Source: Bacillota bacterium (lineage in GTDB: Bacteria; Bacillota; Clostridia; Acetivibrionales; DSM-1351). Taken from it: a stretch of DNA of 64,000 nt. Position numbers and translations under genes: made by a program. A model generated the notes under the pieces. It worked only from the letters and a program-made list of their open reading frames with translations, was not told the DNA's origin and did not search any database. The stretch's first letter is position 1. Each line of letters starts with the position of its first letter. The stretch lies in contig JAEWOH010000066.1 of the NCBI GenBank assembly GCA_023460955.1, positions 1 to 64,000 on the forward strand, in the 5' to 3' direction. Shown piece after piece: positions 44,344-52,056 of this stretch.

Positions 44344-44455
44344 TAACCCCCTGCACTAATGTGACTATTTACTGTTTTGTGTACTTTTACAAAACAATTA
44401 TATCATCAAGCAGGGTTAACTTGAAAGGATACACAGGATTTTTGTGTTGCAGCAT

Positions 44456-44487
44456 AAAAACAGGAGGCCCGAAGGCCACCTGTTTTT
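44456..44487 (-). terminator. Terminator after the 44.5-kb small gene
   Basis: A 12-bp stem with one mismatch (44458-44469 with 44474-44485) and a CGAA loop; T tracts lie on both sides, so it may work in both directions. Confidence 0.8.
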
Positions 44488-44893
44488 ATTGGATATAATA
44501 ACTATAGTTTTTGCCTGAATTATCATCCATTTTGTTGGATGCATCCTTGAAGGATACACTGATCTGGCATCCGGACTGAACGGGAACAGATAATTCATAC
44601 TTCTGGTGGGTACTGTTCATAGGAAAGGTTTGGCTGTTTCGAGCGTTATTTGTGTCCAAGGTATTAACGATAGCATATATCTCTGTAGCCCCGTTTTTAA
44701 CAAGCTGTCCGTCATACATCAATCTGACCTTGTCACCGTAGGTAGTGAAAGATACTCCTTTGGCGTAATTATCGTCTGAAGCTTTATCGGAAAGCTCGAT
44801 ATTAAACGTTTCTGCCCCGCATTCATTACAGCCGGATGAATTAACATCCGTATAAACCAAGGATTCATCACTAAAGTTTACAGGTTGTTCCAT
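44486..44893 (-). CDS. Small soluble protein, possible carbohydrate-binding module
   Basis: About 135 residues; ATG 44893 is 6 bases downstream of another ATG and 7 bases from GGGAGG. A CNEC pair sits near the start. The end, MDDNSGKNYSYYI, and the earlier VRLMYDGQLVKNGATEIY recall starch-binding modules of the CBM25/26/53 group, but there is no signal peptide or enzyme domain. Assignment is tentative. It lies between tRNA-Lys and the two-component genes, all on the minus strand. Confidence 0.55.
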   Translation of the reverse strand: MEQPVNFSDESLVYTDVNSSGCNECGAETFNIELSDKASDDNYAKGVSFTTYGDKVRLMYDGQLVKNGATEIYAIVNTLDTNNARNSQTFPMNSTHQKYELSVPVQSGCQISVSFKDASNKMDDNSGKNYSYYIQ

Positions 44894-45000
44894 ATTCATA
44901 CCTCCCGAAAAACTATATTTTTTAACCCAATATATTTTTTGCAATGATATAAAAATTATCCTGTACGAATTGTGGTAAAAATGATAAAAAAAATGACAAT

Positions 45001-45032
45001 AAAAAAAGGCTTTCATATATATGAAGCCTTTT
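45001..45032 (-). terminator. Terminator of tRNA-Lys
   Basis: AAGGCTTTCAT and ATGAAGCCTT arms form a stem with one bulge; the minus strand ends in seven T directly after the tRNA. Confidence 0.82.
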
Positions 45033-45108
45033 TGGTGCGCCATCAGGGATTCGAACCCGGGACACCCTGATTAAGAGTCAGGTGCTCTACCAACTGAGCT
45101 AATGGCGC
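45033..45108 (-). tRNA. tRNA-Lys (anticodon CTT)
   Basis: The minus strand folds as a full cloverleaf: acceptor GCGCCAT paired with ATGGCGC, TTCGAAT in the T loop, anticodon loop CTCTTAA between CCTGA and TCAGG. The CCA end is encoded. 76 bases. Confidence 0.97.
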
Positions 45109-45355
45109 ATTAATGATAAAGTTGGTAAACAAATTAAATTAAGCAACTCGTATATTATATTGTGTATTTAATTTATTGTCAATACCTAAAAATTAATTAA
45201 TAAAGACATTAAATGATTCTGCATAATATTTAAAATCCCATATTTTATAGGAAGTTCGGTTGAGATTGCTAGAAATAATGTATTAAAATGTAAAATAATG
45301 TTATAATATTTAAGAAATTCAAGTAATTCAAGTAATTCTGAGGGGAGGGTTTATT

Positions 45356-46819
45356 CTGCCGGATATCAATTTAGAAAATAAACATTTTCATACTCCCACT
45401 AAAGCCTATATAAATGAAATTGAAGACTACAGATTAAGCTTTAATGTTGAGAGATGTGAGAAATTAGGTAAAGTATTATTCATTCTTAACATTTTACTGA
45501 TATTGCTAGATTTAATTGTATATAAGCCTATGAGATCAGAAACCATATCCTATTTATATCTTTACTATTCCCACATACTCATGGTAATAATAATTCCCGC
45601 TTGGTTCTTACTTGAAAAGTTACATAGAAAATATAAGAATTTTCTAAGCAGGAGAATATTATATGTATTATTAATGAACGTTACCATGTATTGGGGAGTG
45701 TTTATGGGCCTGAATGACCTTTTCATAAGCGGACAAATTTCTGCTTATATTATTTGTGTGTCAGGTATTTCCATATGTTTGTACTTAAAGCCACTTGAGA
45801 ATTTTCTGACCTATTTGACATCACTGATTGTTTTTGTTTTTGGCTTAAATTTGTTTGTTGAAAATCGAAAGGTTCTTTACAGTCATATTGTAAATGCCAC
45901 TATTCTTATAATCATATCTTACGTTGTCTCTCATTTGATCTACAAATGTTTCCTAAAGGATTTCATAAACAAGAAGCAATTGTTGGAAAGTAAGTGTGAG
46001 CTGGAGCAGACAAATCAGAAATTAAAAGAATCCGAAAAACTAAGAACAGATTTTTTCGCCAATATTTCTCATGAACTAAGAACTCCTCTTAATGTAATAT
46101 ATTGTTCTCAACAAATGCTTGGCGCTACACTTGAGAAAAAGGAACAGTGTGACCAACAGATGAATAAGTATCTAAAAATGATAAAACAAAATTCCTATAG
46201 ATTATTAAGGCTCATCGGAAACCTAATAGATATTACAAAGATAGATGCAGCCAGCTTTGATGTCAAATTGGTTAACACAGATATTATCAAGGTAGTTGAA
46301 GATATAACCTTATCGGTAGCAGATTTTGTAGAGAATAAGGGGTTAACCTTTACCTTTGACACGACAATTGAGGAAAAGCTTGTATGTTGTGATCCTGACA
46401 GGATTGAGAGAATAATATTAAACCTTTTATCCAATGCAGTTAAGTTTACTGAAAAGGGCGGGAGTATCTTTGTAAATATCTATACCGAGGACAAAAGTGT
46501 ATGCATATCTGTAAAAGATACGGGGATTGGGATTCCCGAGGAAATGAAATACTTAATATTTGACAGATTTATTCAAGTGGATAAGTCCACGTCAAAAAAA
46601 TGTGAGGGCAGCGGCATTGGATTGTCTCTTGTCAAGTCTCTGGTGGAGATGCACCAGGGGACAATTCAGGTAAAAAGCGAGCTAGGTCAAGGAAGTGAGT
46701 TTATAATTAAACTGCCGGATAAAGTGCTGGGCGAAAATCACATAACTAAAGAAACTGCCGAGATTGGAGACGATCACGTTAAGAGGATCAGTATTGAGTT
46801 TTCAGATATTTATTATTAA
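45356..46819 (+). CDS. Membrane sensor histidine kinase, start codon not canonical
   Basis: About 487 residues if it starts at CTG 45356. There are six or more membrane helices in the first 200 residues, a HisKA domain with the phospho-acceptor near residue 239 (FFANISHELRTPLN) and an HATPase domain (DTGIGIPEEMK, GSGIGLSLVKSLVEM). The first canonical start in frame, TTG 45503, has no ribosome site and lies inside a membrane helix, whereas GGGGAGGG at 45342-45349 is strong and is followed by an open frame with ATT 45353 and CTG 45356 as the only candidates. No response regulator gene is adjacent. Confidence 0.85.
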   Translation: MPDINLENKHFHTPTKAYINEIEDYRLSFNVERCEKLGKVLFILNILLILLDLIVYKPMRSETISYLYLYYSHILMVIIIPAWFLLEKLHRKYKNFLSRRILYVLLMNVTMYWGVFMGLNDLFISGQISAYIICVSGISICLYLKPLENFLTYLTSLIVFVFGLNLFVENRKVLYSHIVNATILIIISYVVSHLIYKCFLKDFINKKQLLESKCELEQTNQKLKESEKLRTDFFANISHELRTPLNVIYCSQQMLGATLEKKEQCDQQMNKYLKMIKQNSYRLLRLIGNLIDITKIDAASFDVKLVNTDIIKVVEDITLSVADFVENKGLTFTFDTTIEEKLVCCDPDRIERIILNLLSNAVKFTEKGGSIFVNIYTEDKSVCISVKDTGIGIPEEMKYLIFDRFIQVDKSTSKKCEGSGIGLSLVKSLVEMHQGTIQVKSELGQGSEFIIKLPDKVLGENHITKETAEIGDDHVKRISIEFSDIYY

Positions 46820-46834
46820 ATGTAGGCTAACATA

Positions 46835-46963
46835 ATGCCTTTAAATGAGCTTGACATTAATCAAAGCCACATTGATGTTTATGTCAAGAATGCGCCAGTT
46901 ATAGTCGCAAAAGGATTTTATGTCAAGAATGCGCCAGTTATAGTCGCAAAAGGATACTGCTGA
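46835..46963 (+). CDS. Possible small peptide with two 13-residue repeats
   Basis: A 42-codon frame from ATG 46835 to TGA 46961-46963, 15 bases after the sensor kinase stop. It holds the repeat YVKNAPVIVAKGF twice, produced by a 39-bp tandem duplication. The ribosome site is weak (GTAGGC). It is hydrophobic-basic with one terminal Cys and no signal peptide. It could be a short secreted-peptide precursor or just a fortuitous frame. Confidence 0.3.
   Translation: MPLNELDINQSHIDVYVKNAPVIVAKGFYVKNAPVIVAKGYC
46878..46955. repeat. Perfect 39-bp tandem duplication
   Basis: 46878-46916 and 46917-46955 are identical in all 39 positions. The length is divisible by three and keeps one frame open through both copies. 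Confidence 0.95.
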
Positions 46964-46975
46964 GCCTATTTAATA

Positions 46976-47989
46976 TCATCCATTTTCCTTCTCCTTAATA
47001 GGAAACAGCAAATCAAGCTGTAAATAACTCATTTCAGAATTGTGCTTTTGAATATAGTTATAAAAATTTAAAGTTTCTTCAAAGCCTTGTCCAAAGACTG
47101 TTTCGGACGATTCCCATCGTGGGGAACCCCAGTCACTATCGTATTTATCACTTGCATTAACCCACTCTTTAAGCCGCCGCCAATCCTGAAAATCCCACGC
47201 CCTTAACACATGAGCAGCATATAACCCGCCTCTGAAAGTTCGTCTTACTAACGGTTCGGGTATCTCCATGTTGTCGGGAACAGACACCCACACTTCATAT
47301 ACGTGTGAGTTTTCGCCAATTGCCGCGCCTTGAGAGCAGTCAAAACCAAAACTGCGTGCGTCGGGTTTAATTTTTAACAATCCGCTCTCTTTTGTAAATT
47401 TACTTATCATGTCCAATGCTTTGCCTTCGCAGCCTTCTCCTGAGGCGTAAGCAGCAGCGATGGTCATGGGCGGTAGATATATAATCCGCACATCCTTGTC
47501 TTCCAGTTGCATCAGTTTTTCGTTAGCCTTATTCAATTCTTTCATTGATAAATTCTCTTTCATTTCATTGATTTGATTATCTGAAAAAGAAAGAGAGCTT
47601 ATAACAGAGAACACAGCCTCGTCTCCGAGAAGTTTTAAATTTATATCTGCTTTTTCATGGATTTCCTCAATAAAACGCGTCAATATGGACTTAACGGTAG
47701 ACAGGGCGGTAATTTCACCGTCTATTTCGCTTATGTTCTGCCTGAAGATTTCCACTGCTTCCGCCGCATCTGAATTGTTAAGGATGCTTATTATTTGTTT
47801 CACGGGAACACGCAGCTTACGCAAAACTATAATTTGCCGTAAACGGCTCACGGCATTTGCGTCATAAACCCGATAAGCATAATCGTCTTTCCTCAGACTT
47901 AGAATTAATCCCGCCTGCTCATAATAACGTAACATTCTTGTAGAAATACCGTAATCCCTTGACACCTGACTGATTGTTTGAAGCTCCAT
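46976..47989 (-). CDS. MerR-family regulator with effector-binding domain
   Basis: 337 residues: a MerR winged helix (1-70, ISQVSRDYGISTRMLRYYEQAGL), a coiled coil (about 80-120) and a carboxy-terminal GyrI-like domain (about 160-330) that normally binds drugs or other small molecules. There are no metal-binding cysteines, so multidrug-type sensing is more likely than metal. It is a single gene; a target is not evident. Confidence 0.9.
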   Translation of the reverse strand: MELQTISQVSRDYGISTRMLRYYEQAGLILSLRKDDYAYRVYDANAVSRLRQIIVLRKLRVPVKQIISILNNSDAAEAVEIFRQNISEIDGEITALSTVKSILTRFIEEIHEKADINLKLLGDEAVFSVISSLSFSDNQINEMKENLSMKELNKANEKLMQLEDKDVRIIYLPPMTIAAAYASGEGCEGKALDMISKFTKESGLLKIKPDARSFGFDCSQGAAIGENSHVYEVWVSVPDNMEIPEPLVRRTFRGGLYAAHVLRAWDFQDWRRLKEWVNASDKYDSDWGSPRWESSETVFGQGFEETLNFYNYIQKHNSEMSYLQLDLLFPIKEKENG

Positions 47990-48179
47990 ATCATAACCTC
48001 ATTTCTTTTCCTATTCTGAATACAAAGTAAGACACGGGGTCAAAGTCACGATACGAATATAAGTATTTTTATTCTGTCATATAAGGCTTAAATATATTTT
48101 CTGTAAAATGCAAATTAACAGTCAATAGACAAAAAGTAAAAGTTTTATTCCATTTTGGTGAACATTAAAATGGAGCTTT

Positions 48180-48737
48180 TTACGGGTTAAATTCACTTTT
48201 TAAAATACTATATATCAATGAATCTGAATAGTTTCCGTCGTGACGTAAATAGTGCTCACGAAGCCTTCCTTCATAAACCATATTACATTTCTTCATAACC
48301 TTACCAGATGCAGGGTTATCAACATCATGTTTTGCATAAATACGATGGTAACCAACATCACAAAAAAGAAATTTCAATATAGCTGACATTGCTTCAGTCA
48401 TTATACCTAAATTCCAAAATTCATAGCCTATACAATAACCAATCTCGCAAGATTCGTTTTTTTCATCTGAACTAGTAACAGAAATACTTCCAACAACCTG
48501 ACCTTTATATTCAATAACCCAGTTATAAACGCTCATGGAGTAATTTGATACTTGTGTTAAAATAAACTCTCTTAAACTTTCAATATTGCTATAAGGCTGC
48601 CAGGTAAGGAACTTTGTTACTCTTTCATCTGTAGCATAATTTCTATATATATCCTCTGCATCATTAACACTATATTTTCTTAATTGCAGTCTTTCAGTTA
48701 TAATATTTTCAGTTCCTTTATGTTTTATTATTTTCAA
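48180..48737 (-). CDS. GNAT acetyltransferase, RimJ/RimL type
   Basis: 185 residues, starting at TTG 48737 after AAGGTAGGTGA. Conserved features are TERLQLRKYSVNDAEDIY, the CoA-binding EIGYCIGYEFWNLGIMTEAM and ASGKVMKKCNMVYEGRLREH. It probably acetylates the amino end of a protein or an amino-acid-like small molecule. No partner is nearby. A 19-bp duplication lies just upstream. Confidence 0.9.
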   Translation of the reverse strand: MKIIKHKGTENIITERLQLRKYSVNDAEDIYRNYATDERVTKFLTWQPYSNIESLREFILTQVSNYSMSVYNWVIEYKGQVVGSISVTSSDEKNESCEIGYCIGYEFWNLGIMTEAMSAILKFLFCDVGYHRIYAKHDVDNPASGKVMKKCNMVYEGRLREHYLRHDGNYSDSLIYSILKSEFNP

Positions 48738-48747
48738 TCACCTACCT

Positions 48748-48785
48748 TAAATAAAGTAATCTTCAGTAAATAAAGTAATCTTCAG
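48748..48785. repeat. Perfect 19-bp tandem duplication upstream of the GNAT gene
   Basis: 48748-48766 and 48767-48785 are identical. It sits 11 bases before the GNAT start, overlapping its leader. Confidence 0.9.
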
Positions 48786-49330
48786 CTCAATTATTCCTGC
48801 CGGTTTGTTCCTTGTACTGATATTATTTTCTATTAAAGTTTAGCCATTTAAAAAAGGTAATCCGCTTCATTTGAGACTTTCTGCAAAAAGCTATATCCTT
48901 GAGTAAATAAAGCGAACTTGGCTTAAACTTATTTAGCGGAAGACAGAATATATAGAATGTAACTATAAGTATTTTATCAATTATTACCTATTTCTTCAAT
49001 AAAACAAACTCCTGATTTCAGAACAACCACAGATATAACAAAGATAATGCAAAAGCTTTGAAAAGCGTTTTAATTACTTATGTACAATTTTGAAAGAGAG
49101 AGGGATTCATCGCATGCTAATTACGTCGCCCATGGCTCGCTGTGCTTACGGTGCTGAGCTTATACGCTCTCAGCAAAATGGTTGTTCGGATCATTTTTTG
49201 CAGGCTGCGCTTGATGCGCTTACGCCGTCCTTGATCAGAAGCCTTTCCCGATTTAACTCCCGCCGGGAGGCCAGAGGGGGTTACGGGGAGACTGGTCTCA
49301 CCCGTAAGGCGCTTCGCGTTTTTGTAAAAC
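48786..49330. other. Gap before tRNA-Ser with a GC-rich pocket
   Basis: 48786-49085 is AT-rich and empty. 49090-49330 is clearly GC-richer than its surroundings, with several small palindromes (GCTGAG/CTCAGC at 49153-49174, CTCCCGCCGGGAG near 49258) and no credible gene. It may be a remnant of acquired DNA beside the tRNA. Confidence 0.5.
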
Positions 49331-49365
49331 AAAAACGCCTGTGTTTTCCGCAGAAAACACAGGCG
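49326..49365 (-). terminator. Terminator of tRNA-Ser(GGA)
   Basis: A perfect 13-bp stem (49336-49348 with 49353-49365) with a 4-base loop; the minus strand continues TTTTTGTTTT. Confidence 0.92.
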
Positions 49366-49368
49366 CCA

Positions 49369-49459
49369 TGGCGGAGAGAGAGAGATTCGAACTCTCGGAG
49401 GCGGTTAAACCTCACACGATTTCCAGTCGTGCGCCTTAGACCAGCTCAGCCATCTCTCC
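49369..49459 (-). tRNA. tRNA-Ser (anticodon GGA)
   Basis: The minus strand gives acceptor GGAGAGA/TCTCTCC, a long variable arm, TTCGAAT in the T loop and the anticodon loop CTGGAAA between ACGA and TCGT. CCA is encoded. 91 bases, type II as expected for serine. Confidence 0.96.
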
Positions 49460-49644
49460 ATACTAATTATTCAGTTCAGCCTTAAGCTGCTTTTATATTT
49501 TACATTACGTCCTTGTACTTGTCAACACAAAACTGACGAACAAATACCCAGAGGTATAACATACCTGTGGACACAGTAATTTACAGTGAAATAATAAATA
49601 AATAGTAGTAAAATATCAATATGTAATACCCTTAACAATTATTG

Positions 49645-49674
49645 AGCCGGCTTGTAAAAGCCGGCTGTTTTTTT
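49645..49674 (+). terminator. Terminator-like hairpin oriented to the + strand
   Basis: AGCCGGCTT (49645-49653) pairs with AAGCCGGCT (49658-49666), then seven T on the + strand, directly at the end of the minus-strand HD gene. No + strand gene precedes it. Confidence 0.7.
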
Positions 49675-50989
49675 AAGGTTCTGTAAGTTTTCCATGTTTG
49701 CAGGGTTTCAGTCTGGCATTGATAAAACCATAATCACTATTAAGCACTTCATGACAGCTGACAAAAATATTCTCCTGTGAAACCTTACGTATTTCATTTA
49801 TTTCGTCGATATTAGCACTCAGGCATGCAATAACGTCACAATCAAGCCCTTTTGTACTCTTTAGAATTCCCATTGCATTCTCCACGGACATTGCCTCGCG
49901 GTAAGGTCTTTCCTCAGTAAGTGCTGTAAAAATATCGCTGACTGCAAGTATTCGTGAGCCCAGATCCAGCTCAGAGTTCTTCTTTCCAAACGGATAACCT
50001 GAACCGTCAAGCTTCTCATGGTGGAAGGCTGCCCAATCCCGAACCTTCTCCAGTCCGGGCATGGAATCAATAATTCTGTAGGTGTGGTACGAATGAGTTT
50101 TTACTATATTATATTCAAAATAATCGAGAGGCCCGGGTTTCTCCAGTATTTCTTCAGTAATAGACAGCTTTCCCAGATCGTGCATCAAGCCTGAACAGTG
50201 CATAAGCTCGCAGTCCTCGCTGCTAAAGCCTAATTTTGCAGCCAGACTGCTTGCACTGGTAGCCACACCGATGGAATGGGTAGCGGTGAATTTGCTTCTG
50301 AAGTCTATTATTCTGTGCGCTATATTGGCAAACTCCAATAGATTCTTGGTATTAAGCGTAACTATATGAGAAGATAACTCCTTCTTTATTAGATCATCGA
50401 TATATGGATTGATAACATCAAACCAAAAGTAGGGCTTCGATACAAGAGCATCGAAGGCATCTACAACTTCAGGCATAAACATTGTACCCTTTTGTTTGGA
50501 TATCTGCTGTTGAATAAAATTTCTTTGACTAAGGATTTCCTTGTTTCTGTTGATCAGGACGTCGATTCTGTCTGCAAGGTGCAGAACATGGCTTGCGACA
50601 GGGATATCATAAGAGCCCAGATAATCCTCAGTCTTCTCTTCCCAGAAAACGTGATGGAATTTTATTATTTCTGAAGCTGTTTTTAATTCGTCAGATTCAT
50701 TTAATATAAACCAACCCTTATACCCGTGTGAATGTTTGAGCAAGGCAGAATCGCCGTATTTAAACTCAAACAGGGAGTTCCTTTCTGACACATTCACCGC
50801 CCCGCAGTCGTGTAAAAGGCTTGCGAGAACTATATCCTTTAATTCCAGCTCTGAGAAGTTCATTTGTTTTGCAATACTAAATGATATATAAGCAACTCTC
50901 TTGTGGTGGTTTGTAATGCTGGGGTCTATTAAGTCAATCGCACTTGAGAGAGACAAAACCATGTCTATAATTGGAAGCTTGAAATCCAT
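49673..50989 (-). CDS. Tandem HD-domain phosphohydrolase, HD-GYP type
   Basis: 438 residues from the ATG at 50989 behind AAGGGTGA. The first HD domain (about 20-180) has HHKR and HDCGA, the second (about 220-400) has HSIGVA, MHDLGKLS, HEKLDGSGYPFG and is a complete HD-GYP domain. HD-GYP enzymes degrade cyclic di-GMP. The first domain may be regulatory or act on another nucleotide. Together with the diguanylate cyclase at 39.6 kb it points to c-di-GMP signalling. A longer start at 51082 has no ribosome site. Confidence 0.9.
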   Translation of the reverse strand: MDFKLPIIDMVLSLSSAIDLIDPSITNHHKRVAYISFSIAKQMNFSELELKDIVLASLLHDCGAVNVSERNSLFEFKYGDSALLKHSHGYKGWFILNESDELKTASEIIKFHHVFWEEKTEDYLGSYDIPVASHVLHLADRIDVLINRNKEILSQRNFIQQQISKQKGTMFMPEVVDAFDALVSKPYFWFDVINPYIDDLIKKELSSHIVTLNTKNLLEFANIAHRIIDFRSKFTATHSIGVATSASSLAAKLGFSSEDCELMHCSGLMHDLGKLSITEEILEKPGPLDYFEYNIVKTHSYHTYRIIDSMPGLEKVRDWAAFHHEKLDGSGYPFGKKNSELDLGSRILAVSDIFTALTEERPYREAMSVENAMGILKSTKGLDCDVIACLSANIDEINEIRKVSQENIFVSCHEVLNSDYGFINARLKPCKHGKLTEP

Positions 50990-51253
50990 GTAATTCACCC
51001 TTAATATAGTTATATTGATAAATTTGTATATGCTTGCGTATAAAAACTTGATATTTTTAACTATCTTATAACTAACCTTCAACTAAAATTAATTAATATT
51101 TTACTATACATAATAAGTAATTAAAATGTTATTAACATAATAATATCCAAATAATTTTCCTTAAATTTCATCTATTTTGTATACCGGGGAGTACCAGTCA
51201 AATATTGTTTATTATAGAAGATTATTCTTATATCATGTATAATAATATTTAGA

Positions 51254-51301
51254 ATTAAATAATTACTGTGCATTAAATAATTACTGTGCATTAAATAATT
51301 A
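51254..51301. repeat. 18-bp tandem repeats upstream of the ABC operon
   Basis: 51254-51271 and 51272-51289 are identical and a partial third copy runs to about 51301. The rest of 50990-51342 is very AT-rich with no gene; the repeats lie 42 bases before the ABC gene. Confidence 0.88.
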
Positions 51302-51342
51302 GCTGTACTTGTTTAATAAACTCTGAAAAGAAAGGTGATAAA

Positions 51343-52056
51343 ATGCTGAAAATAGACAAGTTATCCAAAACATACCGAAATGGAAAGAAGGCAGTGGATA
51401 ATCTTACTCTTGAAATTGAAAGCGGAGATATTTATGGGTTTATAGGCCATAACGGAGCAGGTAAGACTACAACAATAAAATGTGTGACAGGTATTCTTGA
51501 GTTTTCCGATGGTGAGATAACTATTGGGGGTAAGTCTGTGAAGGCAGATCCTTTACAATGCAAAAGAATGCTTGCATATATACCTGATAATCCGGATTTA
51601 TATGAAAATATGACCGGAATTCAATACCTAAATTTTATTGCGGATATTTTCTCCATAGACCGTGTTCAGAGAGAAGATTCAATTCAAAAATACGGTGATG
51701 CTTTTGAGTTAACCTCCAGTCTCGGGGATCTCATATCCTCATATTCACATGGAATGAAGCAGAAACTTGCAATAATATCTGCGCTCATACACAAGCCGAA
51801 ACTGTTTATTATGGACGAACCCTTTGTAGGGCTTGATCCGAAAGCAGCCCATACATTAAAGGAAATAATGAAAGAGCAATGCAGTAATGGCTGTGCTATA
51901 TTCTTCTCCACTCATGTTCTGGAGGTAGCAGAAAAGCTTTGCAATAAAATAGCCATAATAAAGGACGGCAAGCTGGTTGCAAGCGGAGAAACCTCAAATG
52001 TAAAAGGAAACAGTTCACTGGAACAATTATTTTTGGAGCTGATTGAAAATGAATAA
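51343..52056 (+). CDS. ABC transporter ATP-binding protein
   Basis: 237 residues with Walker A GHNGAGKTT (near 35), the signature SYSHGMKQKL and Walker B KLFIMDEPF. It starts at ATG 51343 after AAAGGTGA and overlaps the permease gene by eight bases. It powers the exporter formed with that permease. The substrate is unknown; similar pairs export peptides, drugs or lipids. Confidence 0.93.
   Translation: MLKIDKLSKTYRNGKKAVDNLTLEIESGDIYGFIGHNGAGKTTTIKCVTGILEFSDGEITIGGKSVKADPLQCKRMLAYIPDNPDLYENMTGIQYLNFIADIFSIDRVQREDSIQKYGDAFELTSSLGDLISSYSHGMKQKLAIISALIHKPKLFIMDEPFVGLDPKAAHTLKEIMKEQCSNGCAIFFSTHVLEVAEKLCNKIAIIKDGKLVASGETSNVKGNSSLEQLFLELIENE

Noticed and set aside
44486..45043. A longer start for the 44.5-kb gene
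   Set aside because: The extension crosses the tRNA-Lys terminator and enters the tRNA; GGGAGG with ATG at 44893/44899 is far better.
49090..49485. A 131-codon + strand reading frame covering tRNA-Ser(GGA)
   Set aside because: It runs antisense through the tRNA and its terminator; the RERDSNSRRRLNLTRF-type string is a known artefact of translating serine tRNA genes.
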